From an uncultured Clostridia bacterium (GTDB lineage Bacteria; Bacillota; Clostridia; Oscillospirales; Acutalibacteraceae), in the NCBI GenBank assembly GCA_946183365.1, contig CAMHAH010000018.1, positions 1-59,202 on the forward strand: a DNA stretch of 59,202 nucleotides, given 5' to 3'. Below are positions 1-7,762 of this stretch, one piece after another. Under the pieces are notes generated by a model that had not been told where the DNA came from, ran no database searches, and worked only from the letters and a program-made list of their open reading frames with translations. Every line of letters begins with the position of its first letter. Position 1 is the first letter of the stretch. The translations under genes and the position numbers were made by a program.

Positions 1-20
1 GCACCCCTCCCGTCAGATAC

Positions 21-686
21 CTACCCTGTGTAGTCCCTTGTAAACTGTACTTTACCGTTGCCGAAACGCTTGAATGCTTCTGCTTTGAGGAGTTCTATCT
101 CTTTGGGAGAAAATACCGTCACAAGCTCATTCTGTGGCTTGTTTTCGATGCCTTGGGCTGAAAGATAATTCGCTTTCTTGATCATCTCGACATTTCGCAT
201 GGGGTTCTTTTCAATGAGATCTTCTCTTTCAAGGTAGCGGTAGAACTCGCTGAGAAGGAGATACGCTTTCTTACAGGTCGAGTATGACTTACCGCTCAGC
301 ATGATGTTGTTGAGCACCTTCTTGATGTCAGCACCCGTAATATCTCTGACGATCTTCTTTCCGAGGTAGGGATAGATCTGATGCTCGGCAGTTACCTCAT
401 ATCTGTCATAGGTCGTCCGTTGCAGAGATGGATACTTGAACACCTCCAGCCAGTTCTGCATACTCTCTTTTAAGGGCTTGGTGCTTGCGTTGTCCGCAAC
501 GATCTCCGGCTTATCATAGAAGTGCTCGATGTAGCTCTTGATCCTCTCTTTGACTTCCTTCTGAGTATCGGCAGAGAAGGATTTTCGTTTCCGCTCTCCA
601 TGCTCGTCCATATACCAGACAGAGCCGTTCCATCTGCCGTTCTTATTTCTGCTTGTTGTTCCGTTAGTTAATAGCTTTCGAACCAT
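21..686 (-). pseudogene. Truncated tyrosine integrase (N-terminal DNA-binding part only)
   Basis: 221 residues that match the N-terminal half of phage/ICE-type tyrosine recombinases. There is a short arm-binding region around residues 10-50 (SRNKNGRWNGSVWYMDEHGE) and a SAM-like core-binding domain around residues 70-165, which includes the 'LQRTTYDRYE' helix start typical of the family. The reading frame stops after 'FTRDYTG', exactly where the catalytic domain should begin, so the R..HxxR..Y residues are absent. Full-length relatives are near 380-400 residues. The ATG at 686 is taken as start. Only 20 bases remain before the window edge, so I cannot tell a frameshift from a real truncation. 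With the relaxase and MobC next door this is probably the remains of an integrative mobilizable element. Confidence 0.7.
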
Positions 687-869
687 AATAAATCCCCTTT
701 CTTAGCAAGCAACAATACCATAAACCGTTCGTAATATCCAGTTACAAAAGTCCTTCCAAGCCGACTTTTGATTTCTTTGGTTTGCGTAATAATAATTGAA
801 AATTTCGGTACTTTATTCTTGCCGAACACAGGCGCCTATCATTGTTAAGGTGAGGTATATTTTTCCTCA

Positions 870-1847
870 TCATCCCTGCCTGATTCCTGCCTGCTGTTCG
901 TAGTCTTCTCTGGTGCAATATGTCAGATACGCTTCGTTGGAAATCTTCCTGCCAAGTATCTTTTCAATGGCTGCTTTCTCTGCCTGACTCATCTCATTCA
1001 GCTGTTGAGGGGTATAACCTGGCTCATCCTCGATAGCACAGAACATCTCGCACAGCATTTCAAACAGACCTGTGCTCATCGTTCTGTCCGCCTTATACGG
1101 ATGCTCGGGTGTCACATAATTCAGATAATCCATCGGAAGGCCACCCAAACAACCTCCGGAGAGGAAGTACAATTCAAGGTTGTTTTTGAGGAAGCACTCA
1201 TTGAACAGTTTATTATCTCTTACCTTGATCCCTTCGGGCGTAGTAAAGGTGATGTACTTATATTCGTCCTCCCACTTCACCTTGTAACCGTGAAGCTCCA
1301 TGTACTCGATGAACTCGTCCTTAGATGCGGTATTCTCCAAGGCGTCATACAAGGTCTCGATCAGCTCGTCCTTCCAGCGAGCGCGCTTCTTCGTCTTGAC
1401 CTCAGTCACGCTCAAACCATATTGCCGACACAGCTGATTGGATATCTCCTTGTACTGCAACATCTGGTCACGTGAGATATGGAACTTCCTGCCGTCCTCG
1501 AAGTTGACCGAATTCATAATGAGGTGATTATGTACGTGTTTGGTATTCGTATGTGTCGCCACCAGCACTTGATATCCGGGAAAATTCTCAGCGAACTTCA
1601 TCCCGATCTCAAGCGCCAGTTCGGGGGTAACATTATCGTCGGGAGAGAATGACTGTACGATATGGTAATATTGTCTGCCGTTTTCCTTATGGTATTGATG
1701 CTTCACATACTCGAATTCATTACAGGCTGAGACAGGAGAACAGTTCAATCCATCGATCAACTTTCTCTCCGTCGCTTCTTTTCTCATAACGTATTTGAAG
1801 ATATAACTCATTGGACACTTTGCTGCAACGAATTTAACGACTGCCAT
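870..1847 (-). CDS. Relaxase / mobilization nuclease (MobA-VirD2-like, MOBP type)
   Basis: 325 residues. The nuclease domain fills residues 1-160. It contains the metal-binding histidine triad in 'THTNTKHVHNHLIMNSVNF', the form HxxxxHxHxH seen in Firmicutes MOBP relaxases, and a Tyr in the early 'SYIFKYV' segment as candidate nicking residue. The C-terminal half is less conserved and ends in 'AYLTYCTREDYEQQAG'. Such enzymes nick at oriT and lead the DNA strand into a recipient. The ATG lies inside the end of mobC (40-base overlap), so the two are translationally coupled. The protein looks intact, unlike the neighbouring integrase, so the element may still be mobilizable in trans. Confidence 0.88.
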   Translation of the reverse strand: MAVVKFVAAKCPMSYIFKYVMRKEATERKLIDGLNCSPVSACNEFEYVKHQYHKENGRQYYHIVQSFSPDDNVTPELALEIGMKFAENFPGYQVLVATHTNTKHVHNHLIMNSVNFEDGRKFHISRDQMLQYKEISNQLCRQYGLSVTEVKTKKRARWKDELIETLYDALENTASKDEFIEYMELHGYKVKWEDEYKYITFTTPEGIKVRDNKLFNECFLKNNLELYFLSGGCLGGLPMDYLNYVTPEHPYKADRTMSTGLFEMLCEMFCAIEDEPGYTPQQLNEMSQAEKAAIEKILGRKISNEAYLTYCTREDYEQQAGIRQG

Positions 1848-2122
1848 AGCTGACCCAACACCTCCTCTGTTTCTTGCAGATTGACCGCTTGAACGTATCC
1901 GGAATTAACAGCTCTGGTGATCTGATTGAGGTTATTACCGATCGCTCTAAGCTCCCTCGCAACATCATCCAAACCGTTTACGGCAACGATCTTCTTGTCC
2001 AAAGCGCACCGTCTCAGGTACTCGCTGATGCTCAGATCCGAGGCATCCACCTTCTTTATGATCCTGTCCTTTTCTTCTTCGGTCGCTCTGAATTTCATAA
2101 TACAATTCCTTGTTTCTTTCAA
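1808..2122 (-). CDS. mobC: MobC-type relaxosome accessory protein
   Basis: A small ribbon-helix-helix-like protein of 104 residues with the family pattern 'IMKFRATEEEKDRI..K....SDLSISEYLRRCAL' followed by a C-terminal helix, 'RELRAIGNNLNQITRAVN', characteristic of plasmid mobilization protein MobC. I choose the TTG at 2122 because GGAGG lies 8 bases before it; the frame extends upstream to another TTG that overlaps the SD itself. MobC proteins bind oriT and help the relaxase open the strands. The gene overlaps the relaxase start, and the candidate oriT lies directly upstream, as is usual. Confidence 0.85.
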   Translation of the reverse strand: MKETRNCIMKFRATEEEKDRIIKKVDASDLSISEYLRRCALDKKIVAVNGLDDVARELRAIGNNLNQITRAVNSGYVQAVNLQETEEVLGQLWQSLNSLQQSVQ

Positions 2123-2159
2123 CCTACATACCTCCAATCTCTAATACAATTTGCTTCAT

Positions 2160-2290
2160 AGGGGTGCGGGCCTAGCCCGCATTCGCCTTGTTCGGCGGCC
2201 AACGAAGGCCGTCGTAACACAAAGGCGAAACTGGCGATATATACCTAAGTGTATACCACTTTTTAGCCTTTCATCACACCATAGCTTCTA
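2160..2290. other. Candidate origin of transfer (oriT)
   Basis: Directly upstream of mobC there is a cluster of inverted repeats: a perfect GCGGGC-CTA-GCCCGC hairpin at about 2166-2180, then a long imperfect dyad of about 17 bases per arm (CGCCTTGTTCGGCGGCC against GGCCGTCGTAACACAAAGGCG), and a TATATACC/GTATACCA pair after it. Position next to mobC-relaxase and the dense dyads fit an oriT. The nick site cannot be assigned by eye. Confidence 0.45.
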
Positions 2291-2334
2291 CCAATTCTAT
2301 TGAAAGAAGAAATGAGCCTAACTTCACTTTGAAG

Positions 2335-2381
2335 GTACCCCTATATACTATTATAATCACGAGTAGTACGATAAGGGGTAC
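2335..2381. repeat. Inverted repeat GTACCCCT/AGGGGTAC
   Basis: Eight-base perfect arms (2335-2342 and 2374-2381) surround an AT-rich 31-base loop containing TATAAT-like sequence. It may be an operator around a promoter or a relic end of the mobile element. No gene was recognised in 2290-2436. Confidence 0.4.
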
Positions 2382-2436
2382 TCTGAGACGGTATATTTCC
2401 ATCAGAGAATAAAAACAGCAATTTTTTCATAAAAAG

Positions 2437-2512
2437 AGCGCAACACATGATCTGTAACCACCTGTCGGAATTACCGCCGTAGGTGCTCACAAATCGTCTG
2501 TGTTGCGTTTTG
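2437..2512 (-). terminator. Rho-independent terminator with long branched hairpin
   Basis: Outer stem GCGCAACACA/TGTGTTGCGT (2439-2448 with 2500-2509), inner stem CACCT..CGG/CCG.AGGTG, and on the minus strand a run of five T after the hairpin. It lies downstream of the DUF6809-like gene on the same strand. The 70-base hairpin is unusually large for a terminator. Confidence 0.6.
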
Positions 2513-2585
2513 AGTCATGCTCCGAGTCTTTACTGGCAGAGGAAGAATATCTCGATAAACGTGAACAGCGGGGACGACTGATGTG

Positions 2586-2861
2586 TCATCTCCGCTGCTG
2601 AGTATCTGCGTATATTTCAGTTGTCATTTTCACGCCGAGTTTGAAGCCCTCGATGAAGGCGTCCTTCTCAGATAGAGCGATCAAGGATAACTGGCTGTTC
2701 TCGATCTGCTCAATCTTCTCCTTTTGCTGTTCGGTCGTGAGCATAGATCGGAGTTCATCAAGTAATCTCGCCATCTCCGACAGCTTCTTCTTGGTGTCCT
2801 TGCTCTGCTTGTATTCACTCGGATTGATGTTTCCAAAGTAGAAGTTCTCTAATGTGGTCAT
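2586..2861 (-). CDS. DUF6809-like small protein of mobile elements
   Basis: 91 residues from the ATG at 2861, which has AAGGAG nine bases upstream; an upstream in-frame extension lacks an SD. The sequence starts 'MTTLENFYFGNINPSEY', has a helical middle with many Lys/Glu ('KKLSEMARLLDELRSML..EQQKEKIEQIE') and ends 'FIEGFKLGVKMTTEIY'. This is the pattern of the DUF6809 proteins common in Firmicutes integrative elements. No function is known. It is probably cargo or a regulatory part of the mobilizable element. It is followed by a strong hairpin terminator. Confidence 0.6.
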   Translation of the reverse strand: MTTLENFYFGNINPSEYKQSKDTKKKLSEMARLLDELRSMLTTEQQKEKIEQIENSQLSLIALSEKDAFIEGFKLGVKMTTEIYADTQQRR

Positions 2862-2957
2862 TGAATCACGCTCCTTACAAGCACAACACAATACCACAGA
2901 AAAGGAATAAGTCAAGAGAAAAATTGTCAGATGAACTTATATTGATATATAACTGAA

Positions 2958-3614
2958 CTATTGCTTTTTATCTTTTTTCTTCTTCATCTTATAACCAGCA
3001 TATCCTGCTGCTCCGACCGCAAGCGTTCCCATTGTAAGTGCGGCAGCAGTTGTACCGGAACTATCGGCTGAGCTACTTTGTGCTGCTGTATTAGCCGCGG
3101 ACGAAGGCATAGTAGTGGCTTTCGTTACCGTACTGTCTGCGGTAAGGGAATGTGAAGTTGCTGGTTCTGTATGGGGAACAGTAGCAGGGACTTTGGTTGG
3201 AGGTTGAGTTGCGTTAGCATGGGATGAATGTGAGCTGTGTTGCGTTGCAAGATTGTTGTGCGAGGAATGGGAACTATGCGGCGTTACAGCATTACTGTGT
3301 GAACCATGTGAACTATGCTGTGTAGCTACATTAGAATGCGATCCATGTGAACCGTGTGATGATGTATGTGAGTTGTGAGTTTGAGACGATGCATGGGATG
3401 AGTGAGATCTATGATATGAAGTCGAACTATGCGAAGAGTGTGATTTGTGAGAGCTGTGTTTTGCGCTTGCGTTAATAGTTGCGATCAAGCTCAGAAGAAT
3501 AATAGTTGACCCTATAGTCAGAATCTTACTTCTGGTAATATTTCCTTCTTCATCTTCAATAAAATTGATTATCTCTTTCTTTATTTCTGGAAACTTTTTC
3601 TCTGAGCTTTTCAT
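2958..3614 (-). CDS. hxsA: HxsA: His-Xaa-Ser repeat protein, radical SAM substrate
   Basis: 218 residues from the ATG at 3614 (an in-frame ATG at 3626 inside hxsB is the alternative; GGGTG precedes 3614). Parts in order: a charged leader (1-30) ending 'FIEDEEGNITRSKIL'; a hydrophobic segment (about 31-51) with an A-S-A signal peptidase-like site; a Ser/His zone (53-132) full of SH/HSSH/HGSH triplets; Thr/Pro-rich linker (139-180); and a C-terminal glycine/alanine-rich membrane helix followed by KKKKDKKQ. Within the His zone four 13-residue units (87-138) of form H(S/G)SH(G/S)SH-x5-(Q/P) stand in tandem. This is the expected architecture for the target of HxsB/HxsC: exported, anchored at both hydrophobic ends, modified on the repeats. 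Last gene of the operon, coupled to hxsB (stop 3617). Confidence 0.85.
   Translation of the reverse strand: MKSSEKKFPEIKKEIINFIEDEEGNITRSKILTIGSTIILLSLIATINASAKHSSHKSHSSHSSTSYHRSHSSHASSQTHNSHTSSHGSHGSHSNVATQHSSHGSHSNAVTPHSSHSSHNNLATQHSSHSSHANATQPPTKVPATVPHTEPATSHSLTADSTVTKATTMPSSAANTAAQSSSADSSGTTAAALTMGTLAVGAAGYAGYKMKKKKDKKQ
3201..3356 (-). repeat. Tandem repeat, 4 x 39 bp inside hxsA
   Basis: Four consecutive 13-codon units encode HGSHGSHSNVATQ, HSSHGSHSNAVTP, HSSHSSHNNLATQ and HSSHSSHANATQP. Such in-frame tandem repeats can expand or contract by slippage and change the number of modified units. Confidence 0.85.
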
Positions 3615-3616
3615 TT

Positions 3617-4996
3617 TTACACCCATTTTTCTATTATCTGTTTATTGTTACTTTTTAAGGTATTAAAAATCTTATCCATGATTCCGGCGTTTATCTTACA
3701 TCTGTAACTGTGAGCAGTTTTTTGAAAAATGTTTTTGTTTTGAGCAAGATTAACTACCGGACAGGTTCCGCAAAAAGGATTATACACACAGCTTGAACAT
3801 TCCGGAAGCGATTCCAAAACACTCGATATGCATGCTGCCTTGCATGAGGGATTATTGATCAAATCATTGTATGTGCTATGATAAACATTTCCGAGTAGGA
3901 ATGAATCATCACCCATCTCAGATAGCATTCTACCCTCATCACAGGTATATACATTTCCGTCATAATAGTATGCCAACTGACCTATGCCGGCTCCGCACGG
4001 AGAACGTAATTCCATATAGTTTACCGGATTACCGTATAGTATCTTCGGAAGGATCAGGAGCGCTGTACCTTCTTTTATATTTACTCCCTGCTCATTGAGG
4101 TCTATAATATAATCAAAACACTCATAATAAAATGTGACGAACTGCTCGGGGGTATAACCGATATCGCTCCATTGATTGCTTGCACAACCAAGCGGCGTCA
4201 ACGGACGGATGAATACATTTGTCAGTCCGAGAGAAACATAAGCATCAACAATTTCTTTCGCATGATCAAGACTTTGGCGCGTTGTCGTCAAGATCGCCCC
4301 GACTGCAACGTCTTTGCTTCTGAGCAATTCTATGCCCGAGACTACATCATCAAAGGTACCTTTACCGTTTCGGTATTGTCGGTTCGTGTTATGTACCAGC
4401 ATATCACCGTCGATAGAAGTGGATACTTTGATATCATGTCTCTTGATATAGTCAGCGGTATCCTCGGTTAATAAAGTGAGATTGGATACCAAGTTGAATT
4501 CTATCTGCTTAGTATAATTCTTGGCTTCTGTATACTCGACGATATGCTTGATCGTATCAAAATTCGATAACGGTTCTCCGCCTTGGAATTCAAACGAAAG
4601 ATAGTCGTTTGGCGATTGCAGCGCAATATCAACAGCTCTTTCAGCGGTTTTGTGATCCATCATCCCGTGAGGATGATCATTACCATTCTGCGCCTGACAG
4701 TAAACACACTGCATATTACAACTGTTTGTTACAACAAAAATATGCAATCCGGTTGACTGAAACAGATAGCTTTTGCTTTCACGCATAAGATGCTTTGCTT
4801 TATCTGCAAACGCGCGTTTGGAGCATTGAAACGCAAAATAGTTTTCTTCTGCTTTTCTGCCAAAGTCGGAGCTGAAATCGACGCTGTTATCAATCAGAGA
4901 CCTGAGTTCTTCTTTAGTAACGAACATATACTTTCCGAAATCGTTGGTAAGCAGGTATTCATTATCAAATTGTTTGAAGTTAAAATAATTAATCAT
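3617..4996 (-). CDS. hxsB: HxsB: SPASM-type radical SAM maturase of the His-Xaa-Ser system
   Basis: 459 residues. The N-terminal 85 residues ('YFNFKQFDNEYLLTNDFGKYMFVTKEEL') match the small recognition region of HxsB. The radical SAM motif is C93-x3-C97-x2-C100 in 'NSCNMQCVYC', with the SAM-binding 'EFQGGEPL' following. The C-terminal SPASM region carries the auxiliary-cluster cysteines in 'SPCGAGIGQLAYYYDGNVYTCDEG' and 'CSSCVYNPFCGTCPV', plus a last Cys in 'SYRCKI'. The family is proposed to modify the repeat protein HxsA using 5'-deoxyadenosyl radical chemistry; the reaction is not visible in sequence. ATG three bases after the hxsC stop, no strong SD, so probably coupled translation. Confidence 0.9.
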   Translation of the reverse strand: MINYFNFKQFDNEYLLTNDFGKYMFVTKEELRSLIDNSVDFSSDFGRKAEENYFAFQCSKRAFADKAKHLMRESKSYLFQSTGLHIFVVTNSCNMQCVYCQAQNGNDHPHGMMDHKTAERAVDIALQSPNDYLSFEFQGGEPLSNFDTIKHIVEYTEAKNYTKQIEFNLVSNLTLLTEDTADYIKRHDIKVSTSIDGDMLVHNTNRQYRNGKGTFDDVVSGIELLRSKDVAVGAILTTTRQSLDHAKEIVDAYVSLGLTNVFIRPLTPLGCASNQWSDIGYTPEQFVTFYYECFDYIIDLNEQGVNIKEGTALLILPKILYGNPVNYMELRSPCGAGIGQLAYYYDGNVYTCDEGRMLSEMGDDSFLLGNVYHSTYNDLINNPSCKAACISSVLESLPECSSCVYNPFCGTCPVVNLAQNKNIFQKTAHSYRCKINAGIMDKIFNTLKSNNKQIIEKWV

Positions 4997-4999
4997 AGA

Positions 5000-6112
5000 T
5001 CAATCGTTTATTATTGGTATAATGTCATCTTTTGAAAGTCTGATCGTACCGGAGAACATTCCACCGCAGGCGTCTTTTACAACGCAACGATCGCATGCGG
5101 CTGCATAACGAATTTTATAATCCGATATGCTTTTTTCACAAATAGATCTGTAGTTTTCATTCACAGAACACAAGGGGAAATTATATAACCCGACATCGAT
5201 ACCCGCTTTCGTTAAAATATCAATAGCGGGCTGCGCTTTCTCGAAGGCTTCCTTATAACCGATCCAAACCGAATCCTTATTCTTTGCCGCGTTACCAGTC
5301 ATTTCGAGCCCCATGATTTTTACACATTCGGCTCTTTTAAACTCATTGACAATCAGTTGTGCAATACCGGTGATAAAATCCATATTCAGCTTGCTGACCA
5401 CCATTCTTAACTCAACCCGGATTCCCCTTGATAAAAGGTTCTTTAGTCCTTTGTATGTCTGGCGAAAGCTTCCCGCTGACTGCGTGATAGAATCGTGGGT
5501 CACATCATCAAACCCGTGTAACGGAATACCGAGAATCGTATTGCTCGGCTGAGTCTCTGACAATCGATCAGCATATTGAATCACGCTGAATATTCTCCCG
5601 TTTGTTAATACTAAGAAATCAGTAACAGGAAAATGCCCTTTTAAATAATCGAACAGTTTGAATATATCTCGACCTGCAAGAAACGGTTCTCCTCCGGTGA
5701 TCGTTATATGCTCCGCATCTTTAGGGAAGTGCTGAGCTACATGGATCAGATAGTCGATATCAATAGCAATATCTTTTTTGCGTATTGACTCCGGAGTAGG
5801 ACACATCAAACAATTCGAATTGCATTTATTTGTGACCATAATGGCGTTATCCAAAGAGGAAGCGTCAAAATACTTGTAAGCATTTCCGTCAGCATCTATT
5901 TCAAACACATCAAAATCAGCAGAATCGAGGAACTTGTTATATTCACTCTCAGTAAGGTCGATTCGTACGTTATCGGGACTCAATAATAATGCTTTGTCGC
6001 ATAGTTTAGCGATATTCAGGTGATTGTCACATAGCACGGCGTATGAATCATCCGTCTTTGAAAACGATACGACTCTTGCATTTCCGTCATAAGATGAAAT
6101 CTGAATGATCAA
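5000..6112 (-). CDS. hxsC: HxsC: second radical SAM enzyme of the His-Xaa-Ser system
   Basis: 370 residues from a TTG at 6112, which overlaps the stop of the upstream gene as TTGA and has AGGAG ten bases before it; the longer upstream frame lies inside the peptidase gene and looks unlike protein of this family. Radical SAM motif C97-x3-C101-x2-C104 in 'TNKCNSNCLMCPTPES', SAM-binding 'ITGGEPFL', and a C-terminal Cys group 'AACDRCVVKDACGGMFSG' that could ligate a further cluster. The residues 'CNSNCLMCP' are typical of HxsC. It works with HxsB on HxsA by family knowledge; which step it performs is unknown. Confidence 0.88.
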   Translation of the reverse strand: MIIQISSYDGNARVVSFSKTDDSYAVLCDNHLNIAKLCDKALLLSPDNVRIDLTESEYNKFLDSADFDVFEIDADGNAYKYFDASSLDNAIMVTNKCNSNCLMCPTPESIRKKDIAIDIDYLIHVAQHFPKDAEHITITGGEPFLAGRDIFKLFDYLKGHFPVTDFLVLTNGRIFSVIQYADRLSETQPSNTILGIPLHGFDDVTHDSITQSAGSFRQTYKGLKNLLSRGIRVELRMVVSKLNMDFITGIAQLIVNEFKRAECVKIMGLEMTGNAAKNKDSVWIGYKEAFEKAQPAIDILTKAGIDVGLYNFPLCSVNENYRSICEKSISDYKIRYAAACDRCVVKDACGGMFSGTIRLSKDDIIPIIND

Positions 6113-7134
6113 GAAAATATCACTCCTAATACGATGTAGCAAAGTGTTCCGATTGAGATAAAAATGATAAACGGGATCTTTCGTACCGTTTTCACTTGAC
6201 TGAGACCATACTTGCTCTTTTCCCATCGTTTGACGCTATCGGCTTCTTCTTTCGATAGCCTACTTCTTAAATCCTCTTTCGATATCGGCGGTAATCCTTT
6301 TACTTTAGAATTCAAAAACAGCATGGTCGTTTCAGTTGAAAGGATCATTCCTTCTTCGACCTCTGACGTATTGATGATTTGATAATTATACTCACTGATG
6401 AAAATCCTGATCACCATGATCAATAACACTAAAGCAAAGCTGATAAGGTACCGAACAGGTGATTCACCATACAGTATCATCAAAACGATATCGACTGTGA
6501 TGATCGGCAGAAAGACATAAGCCTTTTGAAATAGCCGAATCGAATTCACAATAATAACCAGACAGATATTGATCACAATGATCATGACCCAATATCGGTT
6601 TACTAAGTCTTTGAAAAAGATAAACAACAATTTATCAGCGAGCAGCACAACTGACATCGTAGAGATATAACGTATCAGAAGCACTTTGAGCGTTCCGATG
6701 AGCTTGTCCTTTTTCACGATATGCTTTTGCTTGATCATAGCTCGAATCGAATCGACAATCAAAAAGAAAAAGCTGAATAAAAACGCAAACGCGGGGATAA
6801 GTATGAGCGAAATATAAGGTATTCTGCTGTGGAGTGACAGAGATGGCGGGATCAGGATAAAGACGGCAAGCAACATTTTACAGTCACCTGCTGCCCATAC
6901 ATGAAACAGATACAGCAATAATGATATGAACGCATTGATCAGGATGTTGATGAAAACAATCCAAGGATCATTGATACCGAAAGCAACAACCTGGATGATA
7001 TACAGTAAAACACCGATGCCACCGGCAGATAGCAAGATCGTGTTTTTTACGATTCCATCTTTAATATCTGTGATCGAACAGTAAACACATAAGAGCAGTA
7101 AGACTGCAATCCTAATATAATCAATGATCAGCAT
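6109..7134 (-). CDS. Prepilin-peptidase-like (A24) membrane protein in the Hxs operon
   Basis: 341 residues, about nine membrane helices. The N-terminal 120 residues have the signature of A24 aspartic peptidases: D23 in 'SITDIKDGIVKN' at the end of the first helix and D84 in 'AAGDCKML' (GxGD motif with the first Gly replaced by Ala). The family cleaves type III leader peptides on the cytoplasmic side. The protein is longer than minimal A24 enzymes (150-250 residues): after more helices it has a cytoplasmic segment of about 60 charged residues ('EVEEGMILSTETTMLFLNSK..') and a last C-terminal helix. Start ATG overlaps the upstream gene by 14 bases. In this operon a reasonable inference is processing or export of HxsA; no pilin gene is nearby. 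Confidence 0.78.
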   Translation of the reverse strand: MLIIDYIRIAVLLLLCVYCSITDIKDGIVKNTILLSAGGIGVLLYIIQVVAFGINDPWIVFINILINAFISLLLYLFHVWAAGDCKMLLAVFILIPPSLSLHSRIPYISLILIPAFAFLFSFFFLIVDSIRAMIKQKHIVKKDKLIGTLKVLLIRYISTMSVVLLADKLLFIFFKDLVNRYWVMIIVINICLVIIVNSIRLFQKAYVFLPIITVDIVLMILYGESPVRYLISFALVLLIMVIRIFISEYNYQIINTSEVEEGMILSTETTMLFLNSKVKGLPPISKEDLRSRLSKEEADSVKRWEKSKYGLSQVKTVRKIPFIIFISIGTLCYIVLGVIFS

Positions 7135-7339
7135 AAGCGTTAATGTTCATCAGGTCTATCACATAATTGGAAAACTCTTGTGTGGTCGCGGTCGGTTCAT
7201 ATTTACAATCGGAGAATTCACACATCAGTAAATCGTTTTTCTTAGAAACAGCGATATTGCAAATCTCCCGATAATCCTCTATCGCTCTCAGAATGGCGCT
7301 TTCACTGTAAATAGCAAGATCAAATTCAACTCTGTTCAT
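7121..7339 (-). CDS. Second small HxsD-like protein
   Basis: 72 residues from the ATG at 7339; a TTG two codons earlier is possible. The start lies within the last codons of hxsD and the stop inside the peptidase gene, so three reading frames overlap in series. Its sequence has the same outline as hxsD: a beta-strand 'VEFDLAIYS', then a helix 'ESAILRAIEDYREICNIAVS', then strands 'DLLMCEFSDCKYEP' and a helix 'TTQEFSNYVIDLMN'. I read it as a paralogous or analogous small protein that partners the maturases. HxsD proteins have no proven activity and may act in substrate recognition like PqqD-type domains (inference). Confidence 0.65.
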   Translation of the reverse strand: MNRVEFDLAIYSESAILRAIEDYREICNIAVSKKNDLLMCEFSDCKYEPTATTQEFSNYVIDLMNINAYADH

Positions 7340-7673
7340 TATCAAACCAGTTTCTTAATATATCTTTTTCGTTTTCCGTGCTTTCGCTTTCATCGATCGT
7401 TTCATCGCCGATTATGGTTGAAGCCATAGCCCGAGCAACGATTATTTTTCGCAATTCCTTCGTTTCGAGGAACACCTGATGCCTCGCTGTTTGAAACAGC
7501 ATCTCGTTTTCAACTTCTCCAGGATCAAAGTGACAACCATCCTTAAAGCTGTATTCAAATAGATAATTGTCATCGCTCTGCCCGAGTTTGATATAGGCTC
7601 TGTCTGTAAAGCTGTATGCAGCTTTGATCAATGCCTCTTTCGCATATAAATTTTTTGAAAACTCAATAATCAT
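7326..7673 (-). CDS. hxsD: HxsD: small protein of the His-Xaa-Ser system
   Basis: 115 residues, first gene of the operon. The N-terminus 'MIIEFSKNLYAKEALIKAAYSFTDRAYIKLGQ' carries the HxsD pattern (strand, then 'a..AaY.ftdr.yi.l'), followed by two strands and a helix 'FDPGEVENEMLFQTARHQVFLETKELRKIIVARAMAS'. The last 25 residues are acidic and probably disordered. The family always accompanies HxsB/HxsC; it is thought to be a helper rather than an enzyme. ATG at 7673 with a weak AGGTTG SD seven bases upstream. It is preceded by a near-perfect promoter. Confidence 0.8.
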   Translation of the reverse strand: MIIEFSKNLYAKEALIKAAYSFTDRAYIKLGQSDDNYLFEYSFKDGCHFDPGEVENEMLFQTARHQVFLETKELRKIIVARAMASTIIGDETIDESESTENEKDILRNWFDNEQS

Positions 7674-7733
7674 AAAAAAGCAACCTAAACAATCAATTCA
7701 AAATACCTATAAATAACTAATCCGATTACAATC

Positions 7734-7762
7734 ATTATAATGTATGGATCGCGTGATTTCAA
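7734..7762 (-). promoter_or_regulatory. Sigma-A promoter of the hxs operon
   Basis: On the minus strand TTGAAA (7757-7762), a 17-base spacer and TATAAT (7734-7739). Transcription would start near 7727, giving a leader of about 54 bases to the hxsD ATG. No operator-like dyad is obvious in it, so strong basal expression is plausible. The rest of 7763-8018 shows nothing convincing. Confidence 0.75.

Noticed and set aside
2437..2512. Integron attC site
   Set aside because: The hairpin lacks the GTTRRRY/RYYYAAC ends; on the minus strand it has the T run of a terminator.
3201..3356. CRISPR-like array
   Set aside because: 39-base units are in-frame coding repeats without spacers.
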